Assembly (NCBI GenBank): GCA_003138515.1
Contig: PLGG01000070.1
Coordinates: forward strand, 1,680-52,071
From: Acidobacteriaceae bacterium
GTDB lineage: Bacteria > Acidobacteriota > Terriglobia > Terriglobales > Acidobacteriaceae
Reading direction: 5' to 3'
DNA: 50,392 nt
Both the position numbers and the translations under genes were made by a program. The notes below the pieces were generated by a model. The model worked only from the letters and a program-made list of their open reading frames with translations. It ran no database searches and was not told the origin of the DNA. Shown here piece after piece: positions 34,481-42,247 of this stretch (positions are counted from its first letter, which is position 1; each line of letters begins with the position of its first letter).

Positions 34481-35089
34481 ATGACGGGATGGACCCTGAT
34501 GGCGATGGACGAGAAGGATTTCAGCTCCGCGGCGTTTCATTCACAGATGGCGTCGGGTGAGGAGCCGCCAGTCATATACCGTTCGATCTTCGATTGTTCC
34601 GGCAAGTTCCGTACTTATGAGTTCCACCGCGGCCTCATGCGTGATCCGGAGGGAATGCCGACGGGTATGCGTCTGGTATTCGCAGACGTGACCGAATCGA
34701 ATAAGGCGTTCGACGATGCACAACATGAACAGCGCTGGCTCGAAAGCGCGCTGTCGTCACTGCCGGATGCCGTGATTCTCACCGATATTCTCGGCGTTGT
34801 TCGCTTCGTGAATCCAGCCGCCGAAGAGCTTTCCGGTTTCGCGGCAAATGAGCTGACCGCCAAAGTGATTGACGAAGCGATGCCGATGCTGGCCTATGAG
34901 GCACTCGACGGAACCGCGCTCGATCGGCACGCGACAATCGAGAGGCGCTGCAGCGGCATTGCTACGCTGCTCGTGCGAAACGGCAAAAGGGTCAAAGTCG
35001 AGATGATGACATCGCCAATCATTGACAAGGATACTGGCTCGGTCAGCGGCGTTGCCGCAATCATTCGCAGGGTCGACGGCGGATCCTAA
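34481..35089 (+). CDS. PAS-domain protein, probably the 3' part of a broken sensor gene
   Basis: 202 residues with two PAS domains. The first is clipped: WTLMAMDEKDFSSAAFHSQMASG and FDCSGKFRTYEFHRGLMRDPEGMPTGMRLVFADVTE are PAS strands 2 to end, and in-frame codons just upstream of the ATG read GELIGM, the usual preceding PAS text, so coding sense started earlier. The second (about 80-195) is complete: LESALSSLPDAVILTDILGVVRFVNPAAEEL. No kinase, cyclase or other output domain follows. It is in a different frame from the GGDEF-like gene upstream. Whether it is translated separately is unknown. Confidence 0.6.
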   Translation: MTGWTLMAMDEKDFSSAAFHSQMASGEEPPVIYRSIFDCSGKFRTYEFHRGLMRDPEGMPTGMRLVFADVTESNKAFDDAQHEQRWLESALSSLPDAVILTDILGVVRFVNPAAEELSGFAANELTAKVIDEAMPMLAYEALDGTALDRHATIERRCSGIATLLVRNGKRVKVEMMTSPIIDKDTGSVSGVAAIIRRVDGGS

Positions 35090-36105
35090 CCTTTTGCCAT
35101 CGCCGCAAGCACAGCGTCGGTAAACTGCGTGGTTCCGGCGGATCCGCCCACGTCGCGAGTCAGCGTTTTGCGCTCTGAGTAAACCGTCTCGAGGGCCTTC
35201 TGCGCCTTGTCCGCAGCCGCCGTCTCATCCAGGTGGCGAAGCATCAGAATGGCCGACTGCAAAAGCGCGGTTGGATTGGCCACATCCTTGCCCGCGATGT
35301 CGGGCGCCGAACCGTGCACTGCTTCGAAGATCGCGCACTCCACGCCCAGGTTCGCGCCGGGAGCCAGCCCCAACCCGCCGACAAGGCCCGCGCAAAGGTC
35401 GCTCACAATGTCGCCGTAGAGATTTTCGAGCAGCAGCGTGTCGTACTGATAGGGATTCATCACCAACTGCATGCAGGTGTTGTCGATCAGGTGCTCGCCA
35501 TAGATGATGTCGGGGAACCCTTCAGCGACCTGGCGCGCGCAGCGTAGAAAAAGCCCATCTGACAGTTTCATGATGTTCGCCTTGTGAATGGAGTGGACCT
35601 TTTTGCGTCCATGCTTTCGCGCGTACTCGAAGGCGAAAAGCGCAATCCGCGTCGATCCCTTCTCGGTAATCACCTTGATGCTTTCGACTACGCCCGGTAC
35701 CACTTCGTGCTCCAGGCCGACGTACTCTCCTTCGGTGTTTTCGCGGACGATTACCAGGTCAACGCCGGGATATTTTGTATCGAGGCCGGGCAGATTGCGA
35801 ATGGGCCGCAGATTGGCGAAGAGATCGAACTTCTTGCGCAGGGTGACGTTGATGCTTTTGAACCCCCCGCCGATGGGCGTCGTCACCGGCCCTTTGAGCG
35901 CCACGCGGTTGCGCTCGATTGACGCGTAGAGGGCCGCGGGAATGTACTCGCCATGAATCTCGAACGCTTCTGCGCCGGCGGCAAACCGTTCCCACTCGAA
36001 CTTTGCGCCGGTGGCCTCAAGAATGCGCACCACCGCCTGCGTGACCTCGGGGCCGATACCGTCGCCGGGGATCAGTGTGACTCTATGTGTTTGTCGGTCA
36101 GCCAT
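35086..36105 (-). CDS. NAD-type isocitrate dehydrogenase (isocitrate/isopropylmalate dehydrogenase family)
   Basis: 339-residue decarboxylating dehydrogenase. VTLIPGDGIGPEV at the N-terminus, FKSINVTLRKKFDLFANLRP (substrate loop), VIVRENTEGEYVGLEH, the HKANIMKLSDGLFL and NTCMQLVMNPYQYDTLLLENLYGDIVSDL blocks and HGSAPDIAGKDVANP are family marks. The Ser-Ile-Asn of the substrate loop resembles mitochondrial-type NAD isocitrate dehydrogenases rather than isopropylmalate dehydrogenases, so TCA-cycle oxidation of isocitrate is the likely role; homoisocitrate is less likely. Its ATG sits 9 nt from a heptamer repeat array. It overlaps the PAS gene end by 4 nt convergently. Confidence 0.88.
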   Translation of the reverse strand: MADRQTHRVTLIPGDGIGPEVTQAVVRILEATGAKFEWERFAAGAEAFEIHGEYIPAALYASIERNRVALKGPVTTPIGGGFKSINVTLRKKFDLFANLRPIRNLPGLDTKYPGVDLVIVRENTEGEYVGLEHEVVPGVVESIKVITEKGSTRIALFAFEYARKHGRKKVHSIHKANIMKLSDGLFLRCARQVAEGFPDIIYGEHLIDNTCMQLVMNPYQYDTLLLENLYGDIVSDLCAGLVGGLGLAPGANLGVECAIFEAVHGSAPDIAGKDVANPTALLQSAILMLRHLDETAAADKAQKALETVYSERKTLTRDVGGSAGTTQFTDAVLAAMAKG

Positions 36106-36113
36106 GATTCGTT

Positions 36114-36219
36114 AGCTCCTAGCTGCTAGCCTCTAGCTTCTTGCCCTTCCTTGTGGGCGGCGACCATCCTCGTCTTCATAAGAAGAAAGCCAGAGGCTAG
36201 AAGCTAGAGGCTTGGAGCT
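36114..36219. repeat. Heptamer arrays with inverted arms between idh and nrdR
   Basis: Left arm 36114-36141: AGCTCCT, AGCTGCT, AGCCTCT, AGCTTCT. Right arm 36192-36219: AGAGGCT, AGAAGCT, AGAGGCT, TGGAGCT, the inverse units, 50 nt apart. The unit type is the same as at 21.7 kb, the other two loci use other units. The nrdR stop codon (36218-36220) lies in the right arm. Confidence 0.85.
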
Positions 36220-36688
36220 AGATTTTTTTCTTCCCGTGGCTCGCCAGCAGCCCCTCCAGCTCTTCCTTGAACTCGCGCACGTCTTTGAAGTCGCGATAGA
36301 CCGAGGCGAAACGGATGTAGGCGACGGTGTCGAGGCCCTTGAGGTGCTGCATGATCAGTTCGCCGACCTCGGCTGTGGTGCGTTCGCGCTCGGGAGCATC
36401 GATGAGAAAGCTCTCCGCGGCGTCCACGACCTTTTCCAGTTGGCTCGACGAGACCGGCCGCTTTTCGCACGCGCGCAGCAGGCCGCTGAGAATCTTCTGC
36501 CGGTCGAACCGCTCGCGTCGGCCGTCCTTCTTCACCACCATGTAAGGAATCTCGTCGATGCGCTCGTATGTGGTGAAACGCCGGTTGCAGCTCTCGCACT
36601 CCCGCCGCCGCCGAATCGAATCGGCTTCCTTGCTCTCGCGCGAATCCACCACGCGATCCTGCCCGAAACCACAATATGGACACTTCAT
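36218..36688 (-). CDS. nrdR: Transcriptional repressor NrdR
   Basis: 156-residue NrdR, the ATP/dATP-responsive repressor of ribonucleotide reductase genes. The zinc ribbon has Cys3, Cys6, Cys31 and Cys34 (MKCPYCG and CESCNRRF), [17 protein letters not shown] is conserved, and the ATP-cone domain spans about 48-138 ([29 protein letters not shown]). Length and order are standard. No nrd gene is in the window. Its 3' end runs into a heptamer repeat array that supplies the stop codon. Confidence 0.97.
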   Translation of the reverse strand: MKCPYCGFGQDRVVDSRESKEADSIRRRRECESCNRRFTTYERIDEIPYMVVKKDGRRERFDRQKILSGLLRACEKRPVSSSQLEKVVDAAESFLIDAPERERTTAEVGELIMQHLKGLDTVAYIRFASVYRDFKDVREFKEELEGLLASHGKKKI

Positions 36689-36721
36689 CTTTAGGATGAT
36701 TTTACGGCATCGACGCTCGTT

Positions 36722-37267
36722 TTATGCGCCGGCGCTGTGACCCGCGCACTGCATCACTCCCAGGAACCGCGCCCACGGCCCCACGGTCTCGCGATACTGA
36801 AACGCCATAATTCGCGAAATCTGGTGCAGATGTGTCAGGTCATGCGCAGCCCATGTCGCCAGCAGTTGCGACAGCGTGACAGTGCCAAACGACGGGTGGC
36901 GTCCGCGCCGCCGCAAATCCTCCGCAGTCAATTTCAGTGCGCGCAAATCCGCGAGCCCCTTTGCCCGTGCCTGCGCGAATTCGTCAAGCATTTGCTCCAG
37001 TGTCTTGCCCTGGCTGTAGCGCAAATGCCCCTCCCGATCGAACGGCGCAAACTCCCGCGCCTCGCCGGATTCGAGAATCATTCGCGCCCGCGGAATCCAG
37101 TCTTCGTCCTCACCGTGGATCAGGTGCGCGACCACTATACGCACGCTCCATGTATTCTCGCCCTCGTTGGTCTCCGTCCACATGTCCGGCAATCCGCGCA
37201 ACAGCGCGTCGAGAGCCGCCGGCGTCCGCTCAAGCAGTGCGATCGTGTTTTCGAGTTCTTGTTCCAT
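36722..37267 (-). CDS. DinB-family protein
   Basis: 181-residue DinB-like protein. The putative metal histidines are in VAHLIHGEDEDW (about 48) and WAAHDLTHLHQISRIM (about 145-152). TWSVRIVVAHLIHGEDEDWIPR and FGTVTLSQLLATWAAHD are common DinB_2 blocks. The ATG at 37267 follows GGGGGAG closely; the frame is open to 37453 but the extra sequence comes from repeats and low-complexity DNA. It lies downstream of the structured-RNA candidate on the same strand. Function unknown. Confidence 0.78.
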   Translation of the reverse strand: MEQELENTIALLERTPAALDALLRGLPDMWTETNEGENTWSVRIVVAHLIHGEDEDWIPRARMILESGEAREFAPFDREGHLRYSQGKTLEQMLDEFAQARAKGLADLRALKLTAEDLRRRGRHPSFGTVTLSQLLATWAAHDLTHLHQISRIMAFQYRETVGPWARFLGVMQCAGHSAGA

Positions 37268-37281
37268 CCAAATCTCCCCCG

Positions 37282-37376
37282 CCCTCTCGTTCTCTCGTTC
37301 CCTTGTTCCCTGCCGGGGCCGCGAAGCAGGGGGCGACAGGTCCTCGTCGCTGGCGTGCTCGGTCCCTTGGTCCCTG
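37282..37376. repeat. Degenerate 8-nt repeats upstream of dinB
   Basis: Four octamer units at 37282-37313 (CCCTCTCG, TTCTCTCG, TTCCCTTG, TTCCCTGC) and two at 37361-37376 (GGTCCCTT, GGTCCCTG). Similar in style to the heptamer arrays but with an 8-nt period and direct orientation. Confidence 0.6.
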
Positions 37377-37381
37377 CTCTT

Positions 37382-37417
37382 AGACAACAACGGCCTGAGA
37401 AGTGAACCTCCCAGGCC
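37382..37417 (-). terminator. Terminator-like hairpin ending the structured RNA candidate
   Basis: 11-bp stem GGCCTGGGAGG / CTTCTCAGGCC with loop TTCA on the minus strand (37392-37417), followed by GTTGTTGTCT. On the minus strand two of the pairs are G-U, while the same positions on the plus strand would be A-C mismatches, so the hairpin is built for minus-strand RNA. Confidence 0.55.
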
Positions 37418-37553
37418 GCTGCCGGTGGACTGTTGGGATTGGACTAAGGCCATCGCGCTGCCGCGAGTGCCAGAGCCATGGCGGAAAAACCTCCGCCTGG
37501 ACTTACCTGAGTCTTGGGCGCGATGCCCTAGGCCTCAGTCACCTCACGTAAGT
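37392..37553 (-). ncRNA. Candidate structured RNA (multi-hairpin), family not recognised
   Basis: On the minus strand, ACTTAC (37548-37553) pairs with GTAAGT (37501-37506), then after a one-sided bulge CTGAG (37534-37538) pairs with CTCAG (37507-37511), enclosing a GGGC/GCCC hairpin. Next come CCAG/CTGG enclosing GGCGGA/TCCGCC, then TCGCG/CGCGA with loop GCAG, then the terminator-like hairpin at 37392-37417. It occupies most of a 347-nt gap between the AlkD-like gene and dinB on the same strand. It could be a leader of dinB or an independent small RNA. I could not match it to a known class by eye. Confidence 0.5.
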
Positions 37554-37578
37554 TACATCTCGAAGAATCTTTGCTCAT
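37528..37578 (-). CDS. Possible 16-codon leader peptide with very strong ribosome binding site
   Basis: ATG to TAG encodes MSKDSSRCNLREVTEA. AAAGGAGG lies at 37591-37598 with 12 nt to the ATG, and the bases from 37580 to 37598 match the complement of the 16S rRNA 3' end with one extra base. The ORF overlaps the first helix of the structured RNA candidate, so its translation would disturb that helix, as in attenuation leaders. No homology is recognised; too short to be sure. Confidence 0.35.
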   Translation of the reverse strand: MSKDSSRCNLREVTEA

Positions 37579-37614
37579 AGGCTGGATCAACCTCCTTTCC
37601 CGTGTAAGGACAAG

Positions 37615-38364
37615 CTACGGCTTTCGGCGCCGCCGCGTCAAGAGCTGCTTGTCTGGACGACGCTGCGAGAGCGCCGCAAAATTCTTGCTTGCCTCGCGAA
37701 CCGTCAGTCCAGAGAGTTCAATTTGAGTGGTCTTCAGAAACTTCTCCACGGCGCGCCAGTCGTGCCATGCGTAATCTCTGAGCGCCCAGCCAATCGCCTT
37801 GCGGATGAAGAACTCCTTTTCCGTCGCCAGTAACTCCGCGTAGCGGAAGAGCCGCGCCGTGTCGACCTCGTCGCGGAGCCCGAGCTGGTGCAGCATGGCA
37901 ATTCGCCGCACCCAGAAGTTTCCGTGCCTGACTGCCGCATCCATGGCGCGCTTGCCCTTCGCTCCTGCGCGCCGCACAACCGGCCCGATCGTTTTCACCA
38001 GCGCATCGACCGTGTCCCACCACGACTTCGATTGCACCAGCCCGAGCACCCAAGGTAAGTCGTCGAAGCTCAGAATGGCCTGGTAGCGCCCAAGCAGACC
38101 AGTCGCAACATATTGGTATTCGCGTTTGCGCATCCGCCAAAACCCTTCCGCGGCCATGTGCAATTCTTCCGGGCCTGCCGGGGAAAAGCGCTTGAGCAGC
38201 GGTGCGACGGCAGCCCGATGGTCCGGCATCGAGACTCCAAGATACTCAAACTGATTTCGCATATACGCCCGCATACCCGCAGCTCGCTCCGCATTCCTCA
38301 GCGGCCGCAGTGCCGCACGCACCGCGCGATGAAACTCCGCAACTTTTTGTTTTGAGCTACCCAT
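37615..38364 (-). CDS. DNA alkylation repair protein (AlkD-like, HEAT-repeat)
   Basis: 249-residue AlkC/AlkD-like glycosylase of the HEAT-like repeat class. Conserved text: RNQFEYLGVSMPDHRA near residue 40, FWRMRKREYQYVATGLLGRY, SWWDTVDALVKTIGP with the Trp-Asp pair that faces DNA in AlkD, RHGNFWVRRIAMLHQLGLRDEVD and EFFIRKAIGWALRDYAWHDWRAVEKFL. AlkD excises bulky or cationic alkylated bases. The ATG at 38364 follows GAGAGG; the upstream frame is not homologous. It lies 19 nt after rhaB and may be read through from that operon. Confidence 0.9.
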   Translation of the reverse strand: MGSSKQKVAEFHRAVRAALRPLRNAERAAGMRAYMRNQFEYLGVSMPDHRAAVAPLLKRFSPAGPEELHMAAEGFWRMRKREYQYVATGLLGRYQAILSFDDLPWVLGLVQSKSWWDTVDALVKTIGPVVRRAGAKGKRAMDAAVRHGNFWVRRIAMLHQLGLRDEVDTARLFRYAELLATEKEFFIRKAIGWALRDYAWHDWRAVEKFLKTTQIELSGLTVREASKNFAALSQRRPDKQLLTRRRRKP

Positions 38365-38383
38365 GAGATTTGCCTCTCCCCCC

Positions 38384-39850
38384 TTAGCAGTGTCGATCCT
38401 GGCATAGCAGCTTTGCCCAACGCCGCATGGCTGCGGGCGTAACGCGTTCGCCCGCAACCTCGCTCGCCGCCAGTTGCGCGGCCAGGTTGCCGATGGTCGA
38501 GCTCTCCGTCTCGCCAATCTCGACCTTCAGGCCCGTCCGCTGCTCGGTCAGCTCGACGAGCAGCTTATTGCGGGTCGCCCCGCCGATCATATGAATGCGC
38601 TCGAGCTTGCGGCCCAGCATCTTTTCGAGATTCGCCGTCGCCGACGCGTACCTCACCGCCAGGCTTTCAAATATCGTCCGCGCGAACAGCGGCTCGTTGC
38701 CGGCGACATCGGGAATCGCGTCGAAGCCGAGGCGCGTGAGCTCGTTGTTGATGCGCTGCGGCATGCCGCTGTCGAGCAGCAGAGTTTCGGCGTCCATGTC
38801 GAGCACGCCGTCGGTGCCGCGCTCGGCAGCCTTTTGGACGAGATTCTCAATGGACCATGGGCGCCCGTCCGCCGCCCACGCATCCAGACATTGCTTGAGC
38901 ACCCACATGCTGTTGATGAGCGAGTGAAACAGAAGTCCGCCGGCTGCCGCGCCGATGTTGGTGTAGCCGGCGTCGAAGGCGTATTTCGTCGTGACCGGAA
39001 CCTCTGTGATGGTGCCCAACAGCGACCATGTGCCTGAGCTGATGTACGCGGCCGAGCTCAGGTCAGTGGGAATACCCGCGATGGCGCTGGCCGTGTCGTG
39101 GGTGGCCGGCGCGATGATCTGCGTGGCGCGAAACGCGTCAAGCTGCGCCAGCGGCCCGATCAGCGGTCCCAAAACCGTCCCCGACGGAACGAGCGGCGGC
39201 GCGGCCTCGAGCGGCAGCCCGAGCAGCTCGAATAGTTCCGCGTCCCAGGTTCCTGTTTTCAGATTCACCAGCCCGGTGTGAGTGGCGTTGGTGTACTCGG
39301 CCACGCGGCGGCCGCTCAACCAGTAGAGGACAAACTCCGGAAACATGACCCACGGTGCGCGCGCGCCGATTCTCTGATTCTTCCCTTCGGGTCTCCGGTT
39401 TTTACCTTCCGGGCCGGCGGTTGCATCGGCGAGAAGCTGGTACACGGTATTAATCTTCAGCGGGTAAGTCCCCGTGCGCAGGTAGAGAACAAAGGGGGCG
39501 ATGATGCGGTCGGCAGCTTCCTTGGTCGCCGTCGTACGCTCATCGCGATAGCAGAACGGCTCGTGCAGCATTTTGCCATCGGACGCAAGACGCACGTAGT
39601 CCACTGACCAACCGTCGACGCCAATCGATGAAATTCCCTCGGGAGCGGCCGCAGCGGCTTTGCGCAGACCTTCTTCGAGACCGGCGAGAATGCGCGAGAG
39701 CGGCCAGCACAACGAATCGCCGTGACGCAGAGGCCCATTCGGAATGCGATGGATGACTTCGACAACGGCCTCGCTGTCGATCCAGCGAAGCAGCGAAACG
39801 CGGCAGCTTTCTGCGCCTAAATCGATGGCAACGCGCGCAGCTTCTTGCAT
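38384..39850 (-). CDS. rhaB: Rhamnulokinase (FGGY family)
   Basis: 488-residue sugar kinase phosphorylating L-rhamnulose at C1. N-terminal ATP-site motif VAIDLGAESCRVSL (7-20), the sugar-site segment GVDGWSVDYV (77-86), EPFCYRDERT, GTYPLKINTVYQLL, MFPEFVLYWLSG and the C-terminal MIGGATRNKLLVELTEQRTGLKV are family features. Residues 147-160 are a tandem heptapeptide PEGKNRR/PEGKNQR, an insertion not typical of the family. Fourth gene of the rhamnose operon, 24 nt after rhaEW. Confidence 0.94.
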   Translation of the reverse strand: MQEAARVAIDLGAESCRVSLLRWIDSEAVVEVIHRIPNGPLRHGDSLCWPLSRILAGLEEGLRKAAAAAPEGISSIGVDGWSVDYVRLASDGKMLHEPFCYRDERTTATKEAADRIIAPFVLYLRTGTYPLKINTVYQLLADATAGPEGKNRRPEGKNQRIGARAPWVMFPEFVLYWLSGRRVAEYTNATHTGLVNLKTGTWDAELFELLGLPLEAAPPLVPSGTVLGPLIGPLAQLDAFRATQIIAPATHDTASAIAGIPTDLSSAAYISSGTWSLLGTITEVPVTTKYAFDAGYTNIGAAAGGLLFHSLINSMWVLKQCLDAWAADGRPWSIENLVQKAAERGTDGVLDMDAETLLLDSGMPQRINNELTRLGFDAIPDVAGNEPLFARTIFESLAVRYASATANLEKMLGRKLERIHMIGGATRNKLLVELTEQRTGLKVEIGETESSTIGNLAAQLAASEVAGERVTPAAMRRWAKLLCQDRHC

Positions 39851-39874
39851 GACGAAAGCGAAACTCCGGTTTCT

Positions 39875-42094
39875 TCAGCGCACGAAAGCTTCGGTCAGGC
39901 CGCCGTCCACAGGAATCACGTGGCCCGTAGTGCAACGCGCCCGGGGACTGGCCAGGAAGAGGATGGCTTCCGCGCAGTCGGAACCGCCGATCGCCTTGTG
40001 CGTCAATGTGCGTTCGGCATAAAACGATGCCAGGCGGCTGCGAAGCTCCTCGTCGCTGAACGATTCCTGGAAAGGAATATTGTATTTACGCAGCGAAACG
40101 CGCACGCGGTCGCGCGGAAACATCATTGAACCCTTCACAACGGTGGCGGGTCCAATGCCGTTCACGCGCACATTGGGCGCCATGCTCACTGCCAGCTCGC
40201 GGATCAGGTGCGAGAGCGCGGCCTTACTCACGTCGTAAGCCTCGCTGCCGCGTTTGGCCACCACCGCGTTGGCAGAACTGGTGAAAACGATGTTCCCGTG
40301 CAGTCCCTGTTCCTCAAACAGCTTGGCAGCTTCATCGGCGAGCAGGTAGTTCGCGGTCACGTTTACGGCCAGCGTGTCGGACCACATGTCGTCTGCGATC
40401 TCGCCCTCCGCGGTGGACGGAAACAGCGCCGCGGTGTTGATGAGAATGTCGATGCCGCCGAAGGCCAGCGCTGCTTCGCCCAATGCTTTGCGAATCGACT
40501 CTCGGCTCCGAATGTCGACGCCGTGGTGGCCGGTAAACTCGGGCGACTCGATAGCGGCAATCTCGCCGGCCACGCGCGCCAAGCCTTCTTCGTTGCGGTC
40601 GGCGAGAAACACATGCGCGCCGCGCGATGCAGCCAGCCGCGCTACCTCGCGCCCGATGCCGCTCGCGCCGCCAACCACGAACGCCACGCGCCGGCTAAGC
40701 TCCTTCTCCGGCGGCCGCCGCCGAATTTTGGCATCTTCCAACGCCCAATACTCGATGCGGAACGCTTCGGCAGCCGGCAACGCGACATAATTGTCGAGGA
40801 CTTTGAAGCTCGCCGGATCCATTCCCGGCGGACACTGAGGCACGGCGCCGCTCACCTTGCCTTCGCCCAGCAAGCTCGCGCCTTCCATCACATGAATCGC
40901 GTTGGCGTAAAACTCGCCGGTGATGCGCGCCTCGGTTTTGTCCTTGCCGAAGCTGAACATCCCCATCCCTTGAATCAGCACCACGGCGGGGCTGGCGTCG
41001 CGAATTGCGGGCGAATCGGGCTTGGCGAACGTGCGATAGTAGGCGCGGTACTGGTCGCGATATTCGGCCAGCGCGCAATCGATTTGCTTTTTCAGCGCCT
41101 CCAGATCGTCGCTCGCGCCCCAGGTCACGAACATCGGCCGGATCTTGGTGCGAATAAAGTGATCGGGACAACTTGTGCCGAGGAAGGCGAGATCTTTACC
41201 AGAGGCGGAATCAACGAACTGGAGCACGTCGGGTGCGTCAGAGAAACTGCTGATGTACCGCTGCCGGGCGCTGATGCGCCCACGGAGAAACGGAGCGATC
41301 TGGATCGCGAGGTCACGGCGGTCAGAGCGCGCCGGCGCGGCTTCGCCACCGAAGCGAATCTTGCTCTTGCTGCGCCCGTGGCGCTCGATAAACTGCCCAA
41401 TGCTGTCGATCATGTTCAGTGTGTTCAGGTAGCACTCACGCGGCGTCTGGCCCCAGGTGAAGAGCCCGTGGCCGCCGAGCACGATGCCGTCGCAACCAGG
41501 ATTCTCCGCGACGATCCGTTTCATCATCAGCGCCAGCTCAAAGCCGGGCCGCTGCCACGGCAGCCAGACCAGCGAATGGCCGAACTCGCGGTTAAACTCG
41601 TCCATGCGGGATTTGCCGTTAGCGCTCGCCGCCAGCGCGATTCCCCAGTCGGGGTGCAGATGATCCACATGCGGAAAGGGCAGGAATCCGTGCAGCGGCG
41701 TGTCAATGGATGCGGCGACAGGATTGTTGCGGAAGGCGCAAAGCGGATACATCTCCGCCATCTCGTCTTCGAAATCCACGCCCTTGTAGATGCGCTCGAG
41801 CCCCAGCAGTTTTTCCTGGTAGAGAGTGGCGAAGCCGGCGCGCTTGATGCTGCCAAGGTCGCCTCCGGAGCCTTTCACCCACAGCACTTCAACAGGATTG
41901 CCGGTGAGCGGATCCATCTCAACGACCTTTGAGCTGGTGTTGCCGCCGGCAAAGTTGGTGATGCGCAGGTCAGAACCGAGAAGGTTCGAGCGGTAGCGCA
42001 GAAGTTCGGGCTCATCGAGACTAGCCGCGATGGTGGGATCCCAGCGGTCCTCGAGAAATTGCAATACAGGAGATGCAGTCGACGCCGATGTCAT
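39875..42094 (-). CDS. rhaEW: Bifunctional rhamnulose-1-phosphate aldolase / short-chain dehydrogenase
   Basis: 739-residue fusion. Residues about 20-430 are a class II aldolase (NFAGGNTSSKV, VDHLHPDWGIAL with metal histidines, GGHGLFTWGQT), cleaving rhamnulose 1-phosphate to dihydroxyacetone phosphate and L-lactaldehyde. Residues about 470-739 are an SDR with GGASGIGREVARLA, NTAALFPS, SSANAVVAKRGSEAYDVSKAAL (Ser, Tyr, Lys) and HVIPVDGG; in this family it oxidises lactaldehyde to lactate. The start is ATG 42094 or GTG 42103; neither has a strong SD. It lies between the regulator and rhaB. Confidence 0.95.
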   Translation of the reverse strand: MTSASTASPVLQFLEDRWDPTIAASLDEPELLRYRSNLLGSDLRITNFAGGNTSSKVVEMDPLTGNPVEVLWVKGSGGDLGSIKRAGFATLYQEKLLGLERIYKGVDFEDEMAEMYPLCAFRNNPVAASIDTPLHGFLPFPHVDHLHPDWGIALAASANGKSRMDEFNREFGHSLVWLPWQRPGFELALMMKRIVAENPGCDGIVLGGHGLFTWGQTPRECYLNTLNMIDSIGQFIERHGRSKSKIRFGGEAAPARSDRRDLAIQIAPFLRGRISARQRYISSFSDAPDVLQFVDSASGKDLAFLGTSCPDHFIRTKIRPMFVTWGASDDLEALKKQIDCALAEYRDQYRAYYRTFAKPDSPAIRDASPAVVLIQGMGMFSFGKDKTEARITGEFYANAIHVMEGASLLGEGKVSGAVPQCPPGMDPASFKVLDNYVALPAAEAFRIEYWALEDAKIRRRPPEKELSRRVAFVVGGASGIGREVARLAASRGAHVFLADRNEEGLARVAGEIAAIESPEFTGHHGVDIRSRESIRKALGEAALAFGGIDILINTAALFPSTAEGEIADDMWSDTLAVNVTANYLLADEAAKLFEEQGLHGNIVFTSSANAVVAKRGSEAYDVSKAALSHLIRELAVSMAPNVRVNGIGPATVVKGSMMFPRDRVRVSLRKYNIPFQESFSDEELRSRLASFYAERTLTHKAIGGSDCAEAILFLASPRARCTTGHVIPVDGGLTEAFVR

Positions 42095-42247
42095 AAGGGG
42101 CACTCAAACGGGGAATGATTCGAACTCAACTCCATATGATACAGCCCGCGGGCGGCAGGAAAACGCTTCCTATACGAATTCCGGGCGGGGAGAATTTCCG
42201 GCTCAACTTTCACGCCTTGCCGAAAAACGCTCGTCCCAGGCAGCCAT

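Noticed and set aside
37580..37598. 16S rRNA 3' fragment on the plus strand
   Set aside because: Only the terminal 18-19 bases match; no further 16S sequence precedes it, so it is better read as a ribosome binding site on the minus strand.
40208..41932. 574-codon frame on the plus strand opposite rhaEW
   Set aside because: Shadow of the rhamnulose aldolase/SDR gene; low-complexity Arg/Gly/His-rich translation.
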